Assembly: GCA_049692255.1 (NCBI GenBank) | Contig: JBAVOR010000006.1 | Coordinates: 1-64,000, forward strand | Origin: JBAVOR01 sp049692255 | GTDB taxonomy: Bacteria; Babelota; Babeliae; Babelales; JACPOV01 | Direction of reading: 5' to 3' | Length of the DNA: 64,000 nucleotides | Shown: positions 10,301 through 18,831 of the stretch, in pieces | Layout: each line of letters starts with the position of its first letter | Position numbering within the stretch: the first letter of the stretch is position 1 | The notes under the pieces: model-generated | The model's input: only the letters and a program-made list of their open reading frames with translations | Databases searched by the model: none | Told to the model about the DNA's origin: nothing | Program-made: the position numbers and the translations under genes

Positions 10301-12431
10301 GCTGTTCGTTGATATACTGGAAGCAGGATGCAATGAGATTTTCATTTTTCACTTCTTTAAGTAAAAAATCACCCAATGCTTGCACGTCAACAGCTTCAAT
10401 CAGCTGCACAATTGATTGATCTACCGTTTTATTAACGGCGTGTAATGCCGTTATATATTCAAACAAAAGCTTGGTATTGTCTTTATTATGCACCACAAAT
10501 TTTTGCAAAATATCTGCATGCTTTACTATAATAGTGCTATTATGTCGTGCATTGGCAAGCAGTTCAATTACTTTCTTTTCCATTAATTGCTTTTCATTAC
10601 TATTCATATTATGAGGTAACGCGCGCGCGCCATGCATTAACTCAAGAATTTGTATTACTTGTAATGGCTCTAATGTATTAATAATCCCTCTATCTAATAC
10701 TCCCGTTTCTTGAAATATCGTCTTGGTAAGGGCAAACTCTTTATCATATTGGCCACAGGCATAATATAAATTACGTATATCAAGAGGATTTTGAAGGATC
10801 CCCTCTTTCACTGCATTTTCTACTTCTTTAAAAAGTTCGTTCGCCTTGCGTAACGGTTTTTTAATATTGTTTCTCGTCAAATCAAATGGCAGCTGCTTGA
10901 TATAAAACTGTTTCACATGCTGCGCTGCTTGCAAATAAGCCGTAATCATTATTCCCAATGAATCAATAGATAATGAATGCGCAGTATAATCAGCATTGAG
11001 AATATGCCGCGCTATCTCATCTAGGCTTTCCGCTTTTTTTTCATTTTTTGCCTGTTTCCATAATTCAGCAAAAGTGATTGGATGAGCATTTTGTTCTTTG
11101 CAATAGAGTAATTGCGCACGACTATCGCCAAGCCCACGCGCAGCAGTTAAATATGCTTGTGCTTTCTCTTGATCTCCCAGTTGCTTAAACGTCTTATAGA
11201 GCAGATTTATATAATCTCTATTACTCCGTAAGGGATGAGAAAAATCGAGCGCATCCAATGCATGAAGCAGTACAATATCATTATCAATAGGCTTTTGCGT
11301 TGATAATGAAACAATGCATTGCTGTAACAATACATCGGCTGCTCTGCCCCCATCTTTTTGCAGTGCACTACAATACAGGTACTGCCATCCTAATCCTGCT
11401 TTATTGCACAAGGTATCTTGATCAAGCTGCAATAAATACACGAGTGCTTGCTGGGAGTTATTTGCACTAATTTTTTCGATAAAAGTACGCAACCGTGTGT
11501 AATCAGCCGATTGACGCAATTGTTCAAAACATTCTTGCTCTTGTTTTTTGGAATCATAACCAACTGAACTCTCGCCTGGAACCATCTTTGGCGCTATCTC
11601 TTGCCCAGGTGCTTTTTTAAGAGATTGCTCAGTTTCAGGGTGCATAGGTATTGAACGAATATTTCTACTGCGCTCTGTATTACGCGGTCTATATTCAATT
11701 TCACCCGACTCCTTCACTTTAAACAAGCTCAGCTCTTCCTTCCATGTATAATAATTTATGCAACAGAGCCTTTGCAGCGATTCATACGCTGCAGAAAACC
11801 ACCCATTCTGTATACATTCCCTATATGCTTGCGCATAGGCAGGCTCATGTATATATGGTGCAATGACCCAGTGCTTCAACTTGGCATCATATACATTCAT
11901 CTCAGGTACTTGTAGCGCAGACCATAGCTGAATATTCGCCTTTGCATAATCGCGCTTCCAGGAAAACAACTGTGCCATTAAAAGTTGCCCAGAAAGGTAA
12001 TGGTTTCCATTTAAATAATTAAAACACTCATCTGCTTTTGCGCCATGCACAAAGGGGTTGTACTTTTTGGTTAAAAACAGGTGCGGCATTTTTGCATGCT
12101 GTTGACGAGACGGATATTCGTTCGTAAACACATGATGTGCCAAATAATATTTCGCAATTGTATGTCCTTGGGCGGCTGCATTTTTAAAACCATCCGCTGC
12201 TTCATTATATTTTTTTTGTTCCAGCTTTTCACAAGCATCAGTAAATATCTTTTGCAAATCTTTGGAATGTTGGTTTTCGCATGCTTCGTTGTAGGTTGCA
12301 AATGTTGCATACGAACTGATTTGCGGTTGTACTATAAGCGATGCTGTATCTGCAAAATTTGCTGCCTGCACATTACAAAAAAAAATAACTGCACTGATGA
12401 GCACAGAAAAAGAGCTCAGGCACAATACCAT
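7329..12431 (-). CDS. Giant secreted repeat protein, paralogue C (1700 aa)
   Basis: Residues 1-23 are a signal peptide ending VQA. Residues ~35-235 are one Sel1/TPR-like module (SSYATFATYNEA, AAAQGHTIAKYYLAH, YIHEPAYAQAY, TWKEELSLF). The rest is helical. Residues ~440-620 match paralogues A and B closely (LPFDLT, LQNPLDIRNLY, IINTLEPLQ). The C-terminal part matches B (LCFCYARFYQAL). AAAGGAT lies upstream of the ATG, and the shared 87-bp promoter element lies about 25-110 bp upstream. It is the first gene of the C-B unit. This is one of the largest proteins in the window. I know of no characterised relative. The repeat type suggests protein-protein interaction outside the cytoplasm. Confidence 0.87.
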   Translation of the reverse strand: MVLCLSSFSVLISAVIFFCNVQAANFADTASLIVQPQISSYATFATYNEACENQHSKDLQKIFTDACEKLEQKKYNEAADGFKNAAAQGHTIAKYYLAHHVFTNEYPSRQQHAKMPHLFLTKKYNPFVHGAKADECFNYLNGNHYLSGQLLMAQLFSWKRDYAKANIQLWSALQVPEMNVYDAKLKHWVIAPYIHEPAYAQAYRECIQNGWFSAAYESLQRLCCINYYTWKEELSLFKVKESGEIEYRPRNTERSRNIRSIPMHPETEQSLKKAPGQEIAPKMVPGESSVGYDSKKQEQECFEQLRQSADYTRLRTFIEKISANNSQQALVYLLQLDQDTLCNKAGLGWQYLYCSALQKDGGRAADVLLQQCIVSLSTQKPIDNDIVLLHALDALDFSHPLRSNRDYINLLYKTFKQLGDQEKAQAYLTAARGLGDSRAQLLYCKEQNAHPITFAELWKQAKNEKKAESLDEIARHILNADYTAHSLSIDSLGIMITAYLQAAQHVKQFYIKQLPFDLTRNNIKKPLRKANELFKEVENAVKEGILQNPLDIRNLYYACGQYDKEFALTKTIFQETGVLDRGIINTLEPLQVIQILELMHGARALPHNMNSNEKQLMEKKVIELLANARHNSTIIVKHADILQKFVVHNKDNTKLLFEYITALHAVNKTVDQSIVQLIEAVDVQALGDFLLKEVKNENLIASCFQYINEQQLGLLCDNYKELFMNDSFFAQQPKVKLWEINKLYKQQQFRPLLKTATELKRNKQYASIVPDIEEIQKSVLSEYSTFTELFNYYTVLQNNNDDIWVTHFKDLHEQVLALDKEGCVEDIAQAYENTDISAWFAGLSFNKTEHHKVFEYSIEWALAISGHSLMSDKLFTMSIVPLFLLLPGWSNKEFNNEGFKKASSILASVILADGDIHKHRQEMDRAYTQLSNDPRYCLYRTTYLYKLVNDNKVTQLIEQEIKEKNYFIITDFLLEQFANQFFPNKEILFQRSLETVFGCLNQKTDIGERLLCASFIKNIIAHYKGTIPLSVTLDSLKNMPLKAEFERWEKAKQKEEPRVLWGNGILALLQDDKEGAKKYLTKISSDKGLDYAIALGMIANMHDNDFTKPVDDALVEQILLFFDEVKKIQRMPGGANMHRNFFETSFLRSCLKNSVALLFNVYRNFDQIPNKKELGQQLFKSTRYFVDNLSKESTLAEIESCIRITSYLQKLYESHQKMFVEELSISTDELATIVVTVINKLKQFKDDQFSSYAQLLYTAEFASVSPHLYDNSKDIGAKSLLVLSNIAIIKAYLQQMDKQQDSESNVPHIISIGKKQKHGLLQQLDAIIKQNETAQVCDAALEELHKNIHYYCRMIPEAQSNKNKTANDIIEFLLKEFPKKKQTVVIIKDIYLDDASCLHDDEQGNAFLEICKTRGNTHVCNRNSSLPSAGNEQSFIEYLSTQFKSVDQASTRKECKRISALAGKNEKLIADFSCALLQLKNKKNVQELVQQNDDGALNEILNKILKYVSSRTYVLDDSEYKLWNAIGEQSICGFLETLKLEPVSIKMQHKINFMLCFCYARFYQALKQKMEGELRNRGAWIPLSNQLAQVMNKFDQANNNLDPSPVHQYCGSLLRLTMKYIAGKEKQEELHAECVQLMQENKADFTFLTKNYTYIRNAMSTLQKQVTSSLLPTSLKKGAQQNLTAHRTPLNENVNKQTQK

Positions 12432-12453
12432 AAATATCCTTTTATTCGAATCT

Positions 12454-12540
12454 ACAATTGTATATATGTATTTAAAAGTGATATTACTGTACTGATTTGC
12501 CTTCTACAAATCAAGGTATTTTTCTACTCCTGTGCTAATG
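12454..12540 (-). repeat. 87-bp upstream element, copy 2
   Basis: This is the partner of 2345..2431, with 76/87 identical positions and no gaps. It lies between the giant gene C (minus strand) and the divergent PLP-enzyme gene (plus strand). Confidence 0.8.
12486..12514 (-). promoter_or_regulatory. Predicted promoter of giant genes C and B
   Basis: TTGATT (12514 to 12509), a 17-bp spacer and TACAGT (12491 to 12486) are read on the minus strand. The boxes and spacing are the same as in copy 1. It would drive paralogue C and, by read-through, paralogue B. Confidence 0.5.
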
Positions 12541-12617
12541 AAAGCGTATACTAGATCTTTACAAAAAATATGCATAACCGTACCCTTAATGCATTAAAAG
12601 CACCATAAGGAATTCAT

Positions 12618-13526
12618 ATGTTTAAAAATGTATTACAAGCAATTGGCAACACGCCGCTCGTATCAATTAATTTTGATACGAACGCAACTTTTTTAGCAAA
12701 ATTAGAATATCTCAACCCTGGCGGTAGTGTAAAAGATCGTTCTGCTCTATACATGATTGAAGAAGCAGAGCGCACGGGCCGTTTAAAACCGGGGGGGACT
12801 ATTATCGATGCCTCTTCGGGTAATCAAGGTATAGCAACAGCGCTCATTGGTGCCGTTAAAGGATATAAAGTTATTATTTCTGTATCAGAAAAGATTAGTA
12901 AAGAAAAATTAGATACGTTACGTGCGTACGGGGCGCAGGTGATTATTAATCCTTCAACGCAACATCTTGAAGATCCCCGCAGCTACCATTCTTGTGCCGT
13001 GCGCATTCATCAAGAAACGCCAAACTCTTTTATGCCGAACCAATATTTTAATGTATCCAACGCACAAGGGCATTACTATTCATTAGGGCCAGAAGTGTGG
13101 CAACAAACGAATGGCACCGTTACCCATTTTTTTGCAGCAGCGGGAACCGGGGGCCACGTAAGTGGCGTGGGTAGATATTTGAAAGAAAAAAACCCCGCAA
13201 TCAAAATTATAGCACTCGATTCTGCCAACTCATGGCATGCAACACAGGGTAATCCCAAACCGTATACCGTTGAAGGGATTGGTATCGACTTTGCTTCCCC
13301 AGTTCTTAATAAATCGGTTATTGATGAAATTATCGGGGTTACCGATGTTGACGCATTAGCGATGTTAAAAACAATGGCCCGTACCCATGGGCTTTTACTC
13401 GGGCCAAGCAGTGGCGCGGTTGCCTATGGGGCATATCAGTACGCTAAAACGTTGCCCGCTGGGGCAGTATGCGTTGCCATTTTTGGTGATTCAGGACGTG
13501 CCTATCTAACAAAAAACTTCTATTAA
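12618..13526 (+). CDS. PLP-dependent enzyme of the cysteine synthase/cystathionine beta-synthase family
   Basis: This is a fold-type II PLP enzyme of 302 residues, the usual length for O-acetylserine sulfhydrylase. The PLP lysine is K39 in NPGGSVKDR. The substrate-binding loop is SSGNQG (66-71) and the phosphate-binding loop is GTGGH (176-180). GPSSGA (261-266) is the C-terminal cofactor loop. In classical cysteine synthases the two loops read (T/S)SGNTG and GTGGT, so Thr-to-Gln and Thr-to-His changes suggest altered substrate use. AAGGA stands 8 nt before the ATG. No serine acetyltransferase gene (cysE) is nearby. It could make cysteine from a different acceptor or act as a beta-replacing enzyme. 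The family assignment is firm and the exact substrate is not. Confidence 0.88.
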   Translation: MFKNVLQAIGNTPLVSINFDTNATFLAKLEYLNPGGSVKDRSALYMIEEAERTGRLKPGGTIIDASSGNQGIATALIGAVKGYKVIISVSEKISKEKLDTLRAYGAQVIINPSTQHLEDPRSYHSCAVRIHQETPNSFMPNQYFNVSNAQGHYYSLGPEVWQQTNGTVTHFFAAAGTGGHVSGVGRYLKEKNPAIKIIALDSANSWHATQGNPKPYTVEGIGIDFASPVLNKSVIDEIIGVTDVDALAMLKTMARTHGLLLGPSSGAVAYGAYQYAKTLPAGAVCVAIFGDSGRAYLTKNFY

Positions 13527-13530
13527 AATA

Positions 13531-13577
13531 AAAAACCCCCACCCAGACTTACGTCACGGATAGGGGAAATGGAGGTT
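13531..13577 (-). terminator. Possible terminator of the glycosyltransferase transcript
   Basis: On the minus strand AACCTCC (13577 to 13571) can pair with GGGGGTT (13540 to 13534), with an inner CCC/GGG pairing and a following T run. It lies ~180 nt after the glycosyltransferase stop. The loop is long, so this is a weak candidate. The rest of 13578-13755 shows nothing recognisable. Confidence 0.3.
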
Positions 13578-13755
13578 ATTCGCAATTAAATGAGTACTTA
13601 TTGATATAAGAAATGTACAGCGAATAAGAAGAAAAAGCAATCTATTTGTCGCTTCTTTTCGTAACGATTGACTGAGAGCCATTAAACAAACAAACCGTGT
13701 TATCTACAAGAAGGCATAGGATCAGTTTTTTTAGTCAATATTTCAACTAGAAAAC

Positions 13756-14883
13756 TCAATGCCGGACGGGCATTGCTCGTGGTCCTTGATCACCCAGTTT
13801 TTTACTAAATAGCGCGTCATATGAACGTGCCATACGCTCTATACTAAACTGCTCAATGACCGTTTTATAAGCCTGTACTCCTAATGCATTGCGCAACAGC
13901 GGGTCATCTATAAGCATTTGTAATGCATTACACAGCTGCTCTTGTTGTGCAGACACTAGAATGCCATTGAGACCAGAAACAATTACCTCATGTGCATTGT
14001 CTTCATGCGTTATCACACACGGCAGAGCAAAGCAGAACGCTTCAAGCAATGCAATCGACATACCCTCTTGCAAAGACGGCAACACGAAGCAATCAAATAA
14101 AGGAAAGTAACCAAACGCCGTTTGTTCTCCTACAAAACTCACTGCTTCTGCAATGCCAAGTCTGTCGGCAAGTAATTTTAAAGCGCACTCTTCGGGGCCA
14201 AACCCTACAATAACGAGATGCATTTTAGGATTTTTTTTAATCAATGCAGCAAATACGTGCAGCAAAAATTGGTAGTTTTTGCGCGGTATCAAACGCCCTA
14301 CCGATCCGATAACAAAGTATGATTCATCGATAGCCAACTGCGCACGAGTAATTGCCGCACGCTGAGCTTCTGCTCTGATATGCGCACAGTTAACCCCATT
14401 AGATATCACCTGTACCTGCCGCGCACCAAAGAACTTTTTTTCAGCCAATGATTGATAGACCCCATCAGAAACGGCAACCACTTCTTGTGCCATAAAAAAT
14501 GAGATTTTATCTAACATATTACGCACAGCACCATCGCAATTCACTCCCAAGTGAATGACCTGCACGCACGGTACACGAAACAGCGCCGCGTAGATGCGTG
14601 TAAGAAAATTAGCTGCCCACAGTGATGCATGAATAACATCAGGTTTTAACGTAAAAAGAAGCCGATAGAACCGCAGGCAAAATAGCGGGTCAAAGTTGCT
14701 TATTAATCCAGCAACACGATATGATCGAATGCCCATGCTATCTAACCGTTTACGATTAAACCCGTCATGAAAATAGATAACTACATGCTCATAATGCGGC
14801 AACGCATTAATTAGATCTATCAATAATGATTCAGCGCCACCGCGCTTTAAACTAGAAATGACGTGTACAATTTTTTTTTTCAT
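13756..14883 (-). CDS. GT4-type glycosyltransferase
   Basis: This is a 375-residue GT-B fold glycosyltransferase. The N-terminal domain opens with a Rossmann strand and the acceptor-side loop KRGGAE (13-18). The C-terminal nucleotide-sugar domain has GSVGRLIPRKNY near residue 205 and the signature EGMSIALLEAFCFALP near 275, where the EX7E motif contacts the donor sugar. It would transfer a sugar from a UDP- or GDP-donor to a cell-surface lipid or polysaccharide at the inner membrane face. It lies 26 bp downstream of the acyl-CoA synthetase on the same strand, so the pair probably forms an operon. Donor and acceptor cannot be told from sequence. Confidence 0.88.
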   Translation of the reverse strand: MKKKIVHVISSLKRGGAESLLIDLINALPHYEHVVIYFHDGFNRKRLDSMGIRSYRVAGLISNFDPLFCLRFYRLLFTLKPDVIHASLWAANFLTRIYAALFRVPCVQVIHLGVNCDGAVRNMLDKISFFMAQEVVAVSDGVYQSLAEKKFFGARQVQVISNGVNCAHIRAEAQRAAITRAQLAIDESYFVIGSVGRLIPRKNYQFLLHVFAALIKKNPKMHLVIVGFGPEECALKLLADRLGIAEAVSFVGEQTAFGYFPLFDCFVLPSLQEGMSIALLEAFCFALPCVITHEDNAHEVIVSGLNGILVSAQQEQLCNALQMLIDDPLLRNALGVQAYKTVIEQFSIERMARSYDALFSKKLGDQGPRAMPVRH

Positions 14884-14909
14884 CGCTTCATTCTTTTATA
14901 GCCCAATAA

Positions 14910-16487
14910 TTATTTCGTACCGAACGGAAATCCAGACACTAACCATGTGCGCAATACATTTTTATTTGCTTTCTTGAGCGGCGTCATCGGCCACTCATGT
15001 GCAGGAACATGGTAAATAGCGCGAGGCACTTTATACGCTGCAAGATGCGACTGACATACCGCTTTTAAATGCATTTCATCAAAAAGAGCTCCTTCTTTGA
15101 GCACCACAAATGCTACAGGGATCTCTCCTACTGATTCGTCATGCTGTCCTACTACTGCTGCTTGCACAACCGCTCCATCGCTCAGCAAGATGTTTTCAAT
15201 CTCGGGAGGGTAGATCTTAATACCCTTATGTACGATCAGATCTTTGCTTCTCCCTGCAATCACCAGCCGTTGTTCATCATCAAGAAACGCCCAATCGCCT
15301 GTATCAAGCCATCCATCTTTTAATACTGCTTGTGTTGCTTCTGGCGCATTATAATAACCAAGCATAATGTTCTCTCCTTTAACCCACAGCACTCCTTTAT
15401 TGCCCGGCGCAACCGCATTACCTTGCTCATCAAGCAATTTACACTGTAACCCCTGAGCTAATCGGCCCACCGTATTAGGCTGTAATAACAGGTCGTCGAA
15501 ATTAATAGCGACGAAAGGAGATGCTTCGGTTAATCCATACCCATTACACAACCGGCGGCGATATAACAGCTCGAACCCGATGCGTATTTTATCAGGCAAT
15601 GCATCGCCACCGCATACAAAATAACGAACGGTATCGAACGATATCTGCTTCATCAAACAAAAAAGACCGTACAATGCGGGCACCCCTACAATAAATGTTG
15701 GGAACCGACGCAATCCATCGAGTAACGATTTTCTTTCTATGCGCGGAACTATAATAACGGTGCCACCAACAAAAAGTACTGCCCAAACACACACCCATTG
15801 GGCAAAGCTATGGAATAAGGGTAATGCAGCTAACACTTTATCCGATTTATCAACAGCTATTAAACAGAGCCCTTGCGCTAAGTTTGTTAAAATATTGCGC
15901 GAACTTAACATAACCCCTTTAGGAAACCCAGTGGTTCCCGATGTGTATAAAAGTGCCACTAGCTCATCTGGTTCACGATATACCGCGGCAGACAAAGGAA
16001 CCGTTTCGCTGTGTTTGCGTATCTTTTGCATGTCCGCATCGCCTATACATGCTATACCATTGAAATCTTTTTCTTTCAACGCAGCGAATCGCCGTTCAAA
16101 CGGTTCACTCATTACAATAGCAGTAGGTTTTGCATCATTAATGATATGTACCAGTTCCCGTTCATGCAAAAAGGTATTTAATGGCGCAACAATAGCACCA
16201 ATGTGCCAAATACCAAAATAGGCAATATAAAATTCAATCGAATTTTCATAAATAAGCACTACCCTATCATTGATACGCACATTGCGTTCACGCAACAGCG
16301 CACCGAATAACATCGCCTGCTGATGTAACTGATGATACGTGAGTGACTGATCGTTACATTCTAATGCACAATGGTCGGGATATTTTTGTGCGGTACGCTC
16401 CAATATTGAACTAACGTGTATCATACGCCCTTGTTCATACAATGATGCACGCAGTTTCTCAAAAAAATAGGTTTGCATAGCAATCAT
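14910..16487 (-). CDS. AMP-forming acyl-CoA synthetase / acid-CoA ligase
   Basis: This is an ANL-superfamily adenylating enzyme of 525 residues. Motif A3 reads YTSGTTGFPKGV (residues ~176-187). A5 reads YGLTEASP near 323. The hinge aspartate motifs DTGDW and GRSKDLIVHKGIKIYP lie near 400-425. The C-terminal subdomain carries the catalytic lysine candidate in PLKKANKN (~507-514). The enzyme activates a carboxylic acid, most likely a fatty acid, with ATP and CoA. It is the first gene of a two-gene operon with the glycosyltransferase. It starts 80 bp from tmk in a divergent arrangement. Long-chain fatty acid activation for lipid synthesis from host-derived fatty acids is plausible but unproven. 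Confidence 0.88.
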   Translation of the reverse strand: MIAMQTYFFEKLRASLYEQGRMIHVSSILERTAQKYPDHCALECNDQSLTYHQLHQQAMLFGALLRERNVRINDRVVLIYENSIEFYIAYFGIWHIGAIVAPLNTFLHERELVHIINDAKPTAIVMSEPFERRFAALKEKDFNGIACIGDADMQKIRKHSETVPLSAAVYREPDELVALLYTSGTTGFPKGVMLSSRNILTNLAQGLCLIAVDKSDKVLAALPLFHSFAQWVCVWAVLFVGGTVIIVPRIERKSLLDGLRRFPTFIVGVPALYGLFCLMKQISFDTVRYFVCGGDALPDKIRIGFELLYRRRLCNGYGLTEASPFVAINFDDLLLQPNTVGRLAQGLQCKLLDEQGNAVAPGNKGVLWVKGENIMLGYYNAPEATQAVLKDGWLDTGDWAFLDDEQRLVIAGRSKDLIVHKGIKIYPPEIENILLSDGAVVQAAVVGQHDESVGEIPVAFVVLKEGALFDEMHLKAVCQSHLAAYKVPRAIYHVPAHEWPMTPLKKANKNVLRTWLVSGFPFGTK

Positions 16488-16517
16488 AGCCTTTCCGAAA
16501 AAGAACAGTTGTTATAG

Positions 16518-16523
16518 TATAAT
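16518..16523 (+). promoter_or_regulatory. Candidate -10 box for tmk-holB
   Basis: A perfect TATAAT lies 45 bp before the tmk start in the short divergent intergenic region. No good -35 box is visible at 16-18 bp. Confidence 0.3.
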
Positions 16524-16567
16524 ATATCTCAACCTATAGCTGTACTACAATACCAAAGGATAACGGC

Positions 16568-17215
16568 ATGAAAGAACCAAAACGGGGTTTTTTTATCACA
16601 TTTGAAGGGATAGATGGTTCTGGAAAAACAACCGCCGCGCATGCACTTGCCACCTATTTACTCAACCATGGCTATCCGGTGACCTTAACCAAAGAACCTG
16701 GCGCTTCGCAGTTGGGCAAAGAGTTACGTGAGTTAATTGGTAATCACCATACCGCACTTGATCCTATAGCAACTTTCTTACTATTTGCTGCCGATAGAGC
16801 ACAGCATATGCAACAATTAGTTATACCGGCACTTGCGCGTGGTGAGATTGTTATTTCAGATCGTAGCGCTGATTCATCTATAGTGTATCAAGGATACGCG
16901 CAAGGGGTTGATATCACCATGATCCAAATGATTAACCGATGGGTTATGAATCATATCGAACCAGATCTCACGGTATATTTACATATCGATGCCGTGGTAG
17001 CGTGTGAGCGAAGAAAGCAACGGGGTAAACAAGAATCATTTGATACCCAACCCGCTGCATTTTTTGAAAAATTAATACACGGTTACGGAGAGCTTTTTAA
17101 AAAACGTAAAAATGTGTTATTTTTGGATGGTACTAAACCGATCTACCAAATCAACGCAGAACTCGTACAGAGCATTGCTCCTATCTTGCAATCGTACGCC
17201 AAAGTAACCGCATGA
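16568..17215 (+). CDS. tmk: Thymidylate kinase
   Basis: This enzyme phosphorylates dTMP to dTDP in the cytoplasm, an essential step of dTTP synthesis. The P-loop is FEGIDGSGKTT (13-23). The DR(S/Y) motif is SDRSADSSIVYQG near residue 98. The LID region is ERRKQRGKQESFD. The length of 215 residues is normal. The stop overlaps the next start by 4 bp (ATGA), coupling translation to holB, a neighbour often found next to tmk. Confidence 0.95.
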   Translation: MKEPKRGFFITFEGIDGSGKTTAAHALATYLLNHGYPVTLTKEPGASQLGKELRELIGNHHTALDPIATFLLFAADRAQHMQQLVIPALARGEIVISDRSADSSIVYQGYAQGVDITMIQMINRWVMNHIEPDLTVYLHIDAVVACERRKQRGKQESFDTQPAAFFEKLIHGYGELFKKRKNVLFLDGTKPIYQINAELVQSIAPILQSYAKVTA

Positions 17216-17970
17216 ACCAATCACTCATTAAACATCATCCTGCACATCTTTTGACAGGCCCCGAAGAAGCAACTGCACAGATGGCTCTCTCTTGGATTAA
17301 GCGCAATTGCTGTGCACAGGAAGGGTGTGACACCTGCACCACGTGCCGTTCGATACACGCCAAACAACACCCGTCTTTACTGTGGATTTGCCCTGAAAAA
17401 AATTATACAAAAGATCAACTAGAACCGGTATTTAAGCATCTTACGTTTCAAGCAGATGTTTTGAACCCTTCTTATATTGTGTTGGCCAAGGCGGATCAAA
17501 TGAACAGTTTTTGTTCCAATAGCTTACTAAAGCTCTTAGAAGAACCACCTACTGGTTACTACTTTATTTTATTGGCAGAGGCTGAGCATGCTATACTTTC
17601 TACCATCAAATCTCGCTGCATAACACATCAGGTATCCACAACAGCCACTCCGTTCATTCACCCGCTATTTGCGTATTGCACCACAAAATTAGCACCAGAA
17701 CATCTATTCGCTGCGCACGAGCTCATCGAGCAAGATGCCCCTACCGAACAGATAACTATAACCCTTTTTGAAGCAGTGTGGATATACTGGAAACAAGAGT
17801 ATGAAAAGAGCGTACAGCAGTATAGAGAACGCGCATTGGTATGCGAAAAAATGCTTGCTATCTTAGCACATAAAAGCGTACAGCTTCCTATGCCCGGAAG
17901 TAGCAAACTATTCTGGCGTACCGTAATTCTTACATTGCATGCGCAGGAATTAACAAAAAATACGTATTAA
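17212..17970 (+). CDS. holB: DNA polymerase III subunit delta'
   Basis: This is a clamp-loader subunit, at 252 residues shorter than E. coli delta' (334). A Cys4 zinc module spans residues ~33-47 (CxxxxGCDTCTTC). The sensor/SRC region has NSLLKLLEEPPTGYYF followed by STIKSRC near 125-145. The Walker A region is degenerate (LTGPEEAT), as is usual for delta', which does not hydrolyse ATP. It is translationally coupled to tmk by a 4-bp overlap. The missing length is in the C-terminal collar domain. Confidence 0.87.
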   Translation: MNQSLIKHHPAHLLTGPEEATAQMALSWIKRNCCAQEGCDTCTTCRSIHAKQHPSLLWICPEKNYTKDQLEPVFKHLTFQADVLNPSYIVLAKADQMNSFCSNSLLKLLEEPPTGYYFILLAEAEHAILSTIKSRCITHQVSTTATPFIHPLFAYCTTKLAPEHLFAAHELIEQDAPTEQITITLFEAVWIYWKQEYEKSVQQYRERALVCEKMLAILAHKSVQLPMPGSSKLFWRTVILTLHAQELTKNTY

Positions 17971-18243
17971 TTATTTTTGCAAATAAAACCATCCGATAAA
18001 ATTGTCCGCCCACTCATGCGATACCGTATGTGACGTATGGTTCTTGTTAGTATCTTCTTTAGTAAGCAAAGCGGTTGTTCCATTACCGCATGGAGAAGTA
18101 AAATGCAGTTCTTTTGATTCGGTGCTTTTTAAAAGAAGCTGCGCGGCTATTGTCGCACGATCACCATTTTCTTTTTGTTTCTTTTCCATAGCAGATACCG
18201 GTGCCGACAGTGTAATAATAAATAATGCAATTATTTTTTTCAT
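17971..18243 (-). CDS. Small secreted protein of unknown function
   Basis: I take the start at 18243 because GTGAGGA lies about 10 nt upstream and the product then begins with a clean signal peptide (MKKIIALFIITLSAPVSA). The upstream in-frame ATG at 18285 lacks both features. The mature part is ~70 polar residues. Its stop abuts the holB stop in a convergent arrangement. I do not recognise the family. Confidence 0.6.
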   Translation of the reverse strand: MKKIIALFIITLSAPVSAMEKKQKENGDRATIAAQLLLKSTESKELHFTSPCGNGTTALLTKEDTNKNHTSHTVSHEWADNFIGWFYLQK

Positions 18244-18384
18244 ATGCAAAAAATCCTCACTAATAACAATAAAAAATATATGCAATACTTATAAAGTAAG
18301 TAGCGCAATTTGTCAAAATTAGGGTACACTTTTTATATTATCTCTTATTATGAGTCCCCATTATTAGCAATAGGCAAGCCCTCT

Positions 18385-18831
18385 ATGAACACAATTCACA
18401 CGCTCGTTGCACAATTGCTCTCTACCTATCAAAACAGTGATTGGAAGATTGCTATCATTAAACAATGGCCAGATATCATAGGGGATCTTGCAGCACATGT
18501 AGTTATCGAAAAAATTGATGATACTGTCATTACGCTCGGTGTATTCGATTCTTGTTGGCTACAAGAGCTCCATCTGTTATCACCGCTTCTTTTGCAAAAA
18601 ATCAATCGAACCCTAGACGATAAAAAGATAAAACAAGTACGCTTAAAACAGGTACCACGTACGCGCAACAAACAGCTGCTGAAAAAACACCAGAAAGAAT
18701 CAACCCAGCGCAATAATAAAGCAGTGGCGCTGCATCAGCAAGAAATACAAGCATTAGCACGCGTACCAGATAAAGCATTAGCGAATGCATTAAAAAGATT
18801 TTTTGAAAAAATATGCCAGGAGAAAGAATGA
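18385..18831 (+). CDS. dciA: DUF721/DciA-family protein
   Basis: The N-terminal ~95 residues match the DUF721 pattern: a helix, then W near WKIAIIKQWPDIIGDLAAH, then a beta-rich half with VITLGVFDSCWLQELHLL. In species lacking DnaC/DnaI, DciA helps load the replicative helicase. The C-terminal half is a basic, Gln/Lys-rich helical tail. I start at ATG 18385 because the frame upstream is unlike the family. The stop overlaps the TPR gene by 4 bp. Confidence 0.7.
   Translation: MNTIHTLVAQLLSTYQNSDWKIAIIKQWPDIIGDLAAHVVIEKIDDTVITLGVFDSCWLQELHLLSPLLLQKINRTLDDKKIKQVRLKQVPRTRNKQLLKKHQKESTQRNNKAVALHQQEIQALARVPDKALANALKRFFEKICQEKE

Noticed and set aside
12071..12554. Overlapping frames on both strands at the start of giant gene C
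   Set aside because: They are shadows of the 1700-residue gene, with low-complexity Cys/Ile-rich products and no start signals.
15739..16221. A 160-codon plus-strand frame opposite the acyl-CoA synthetase
   Set aside because: Antisense shadow of a gene with intact conserved motifs.
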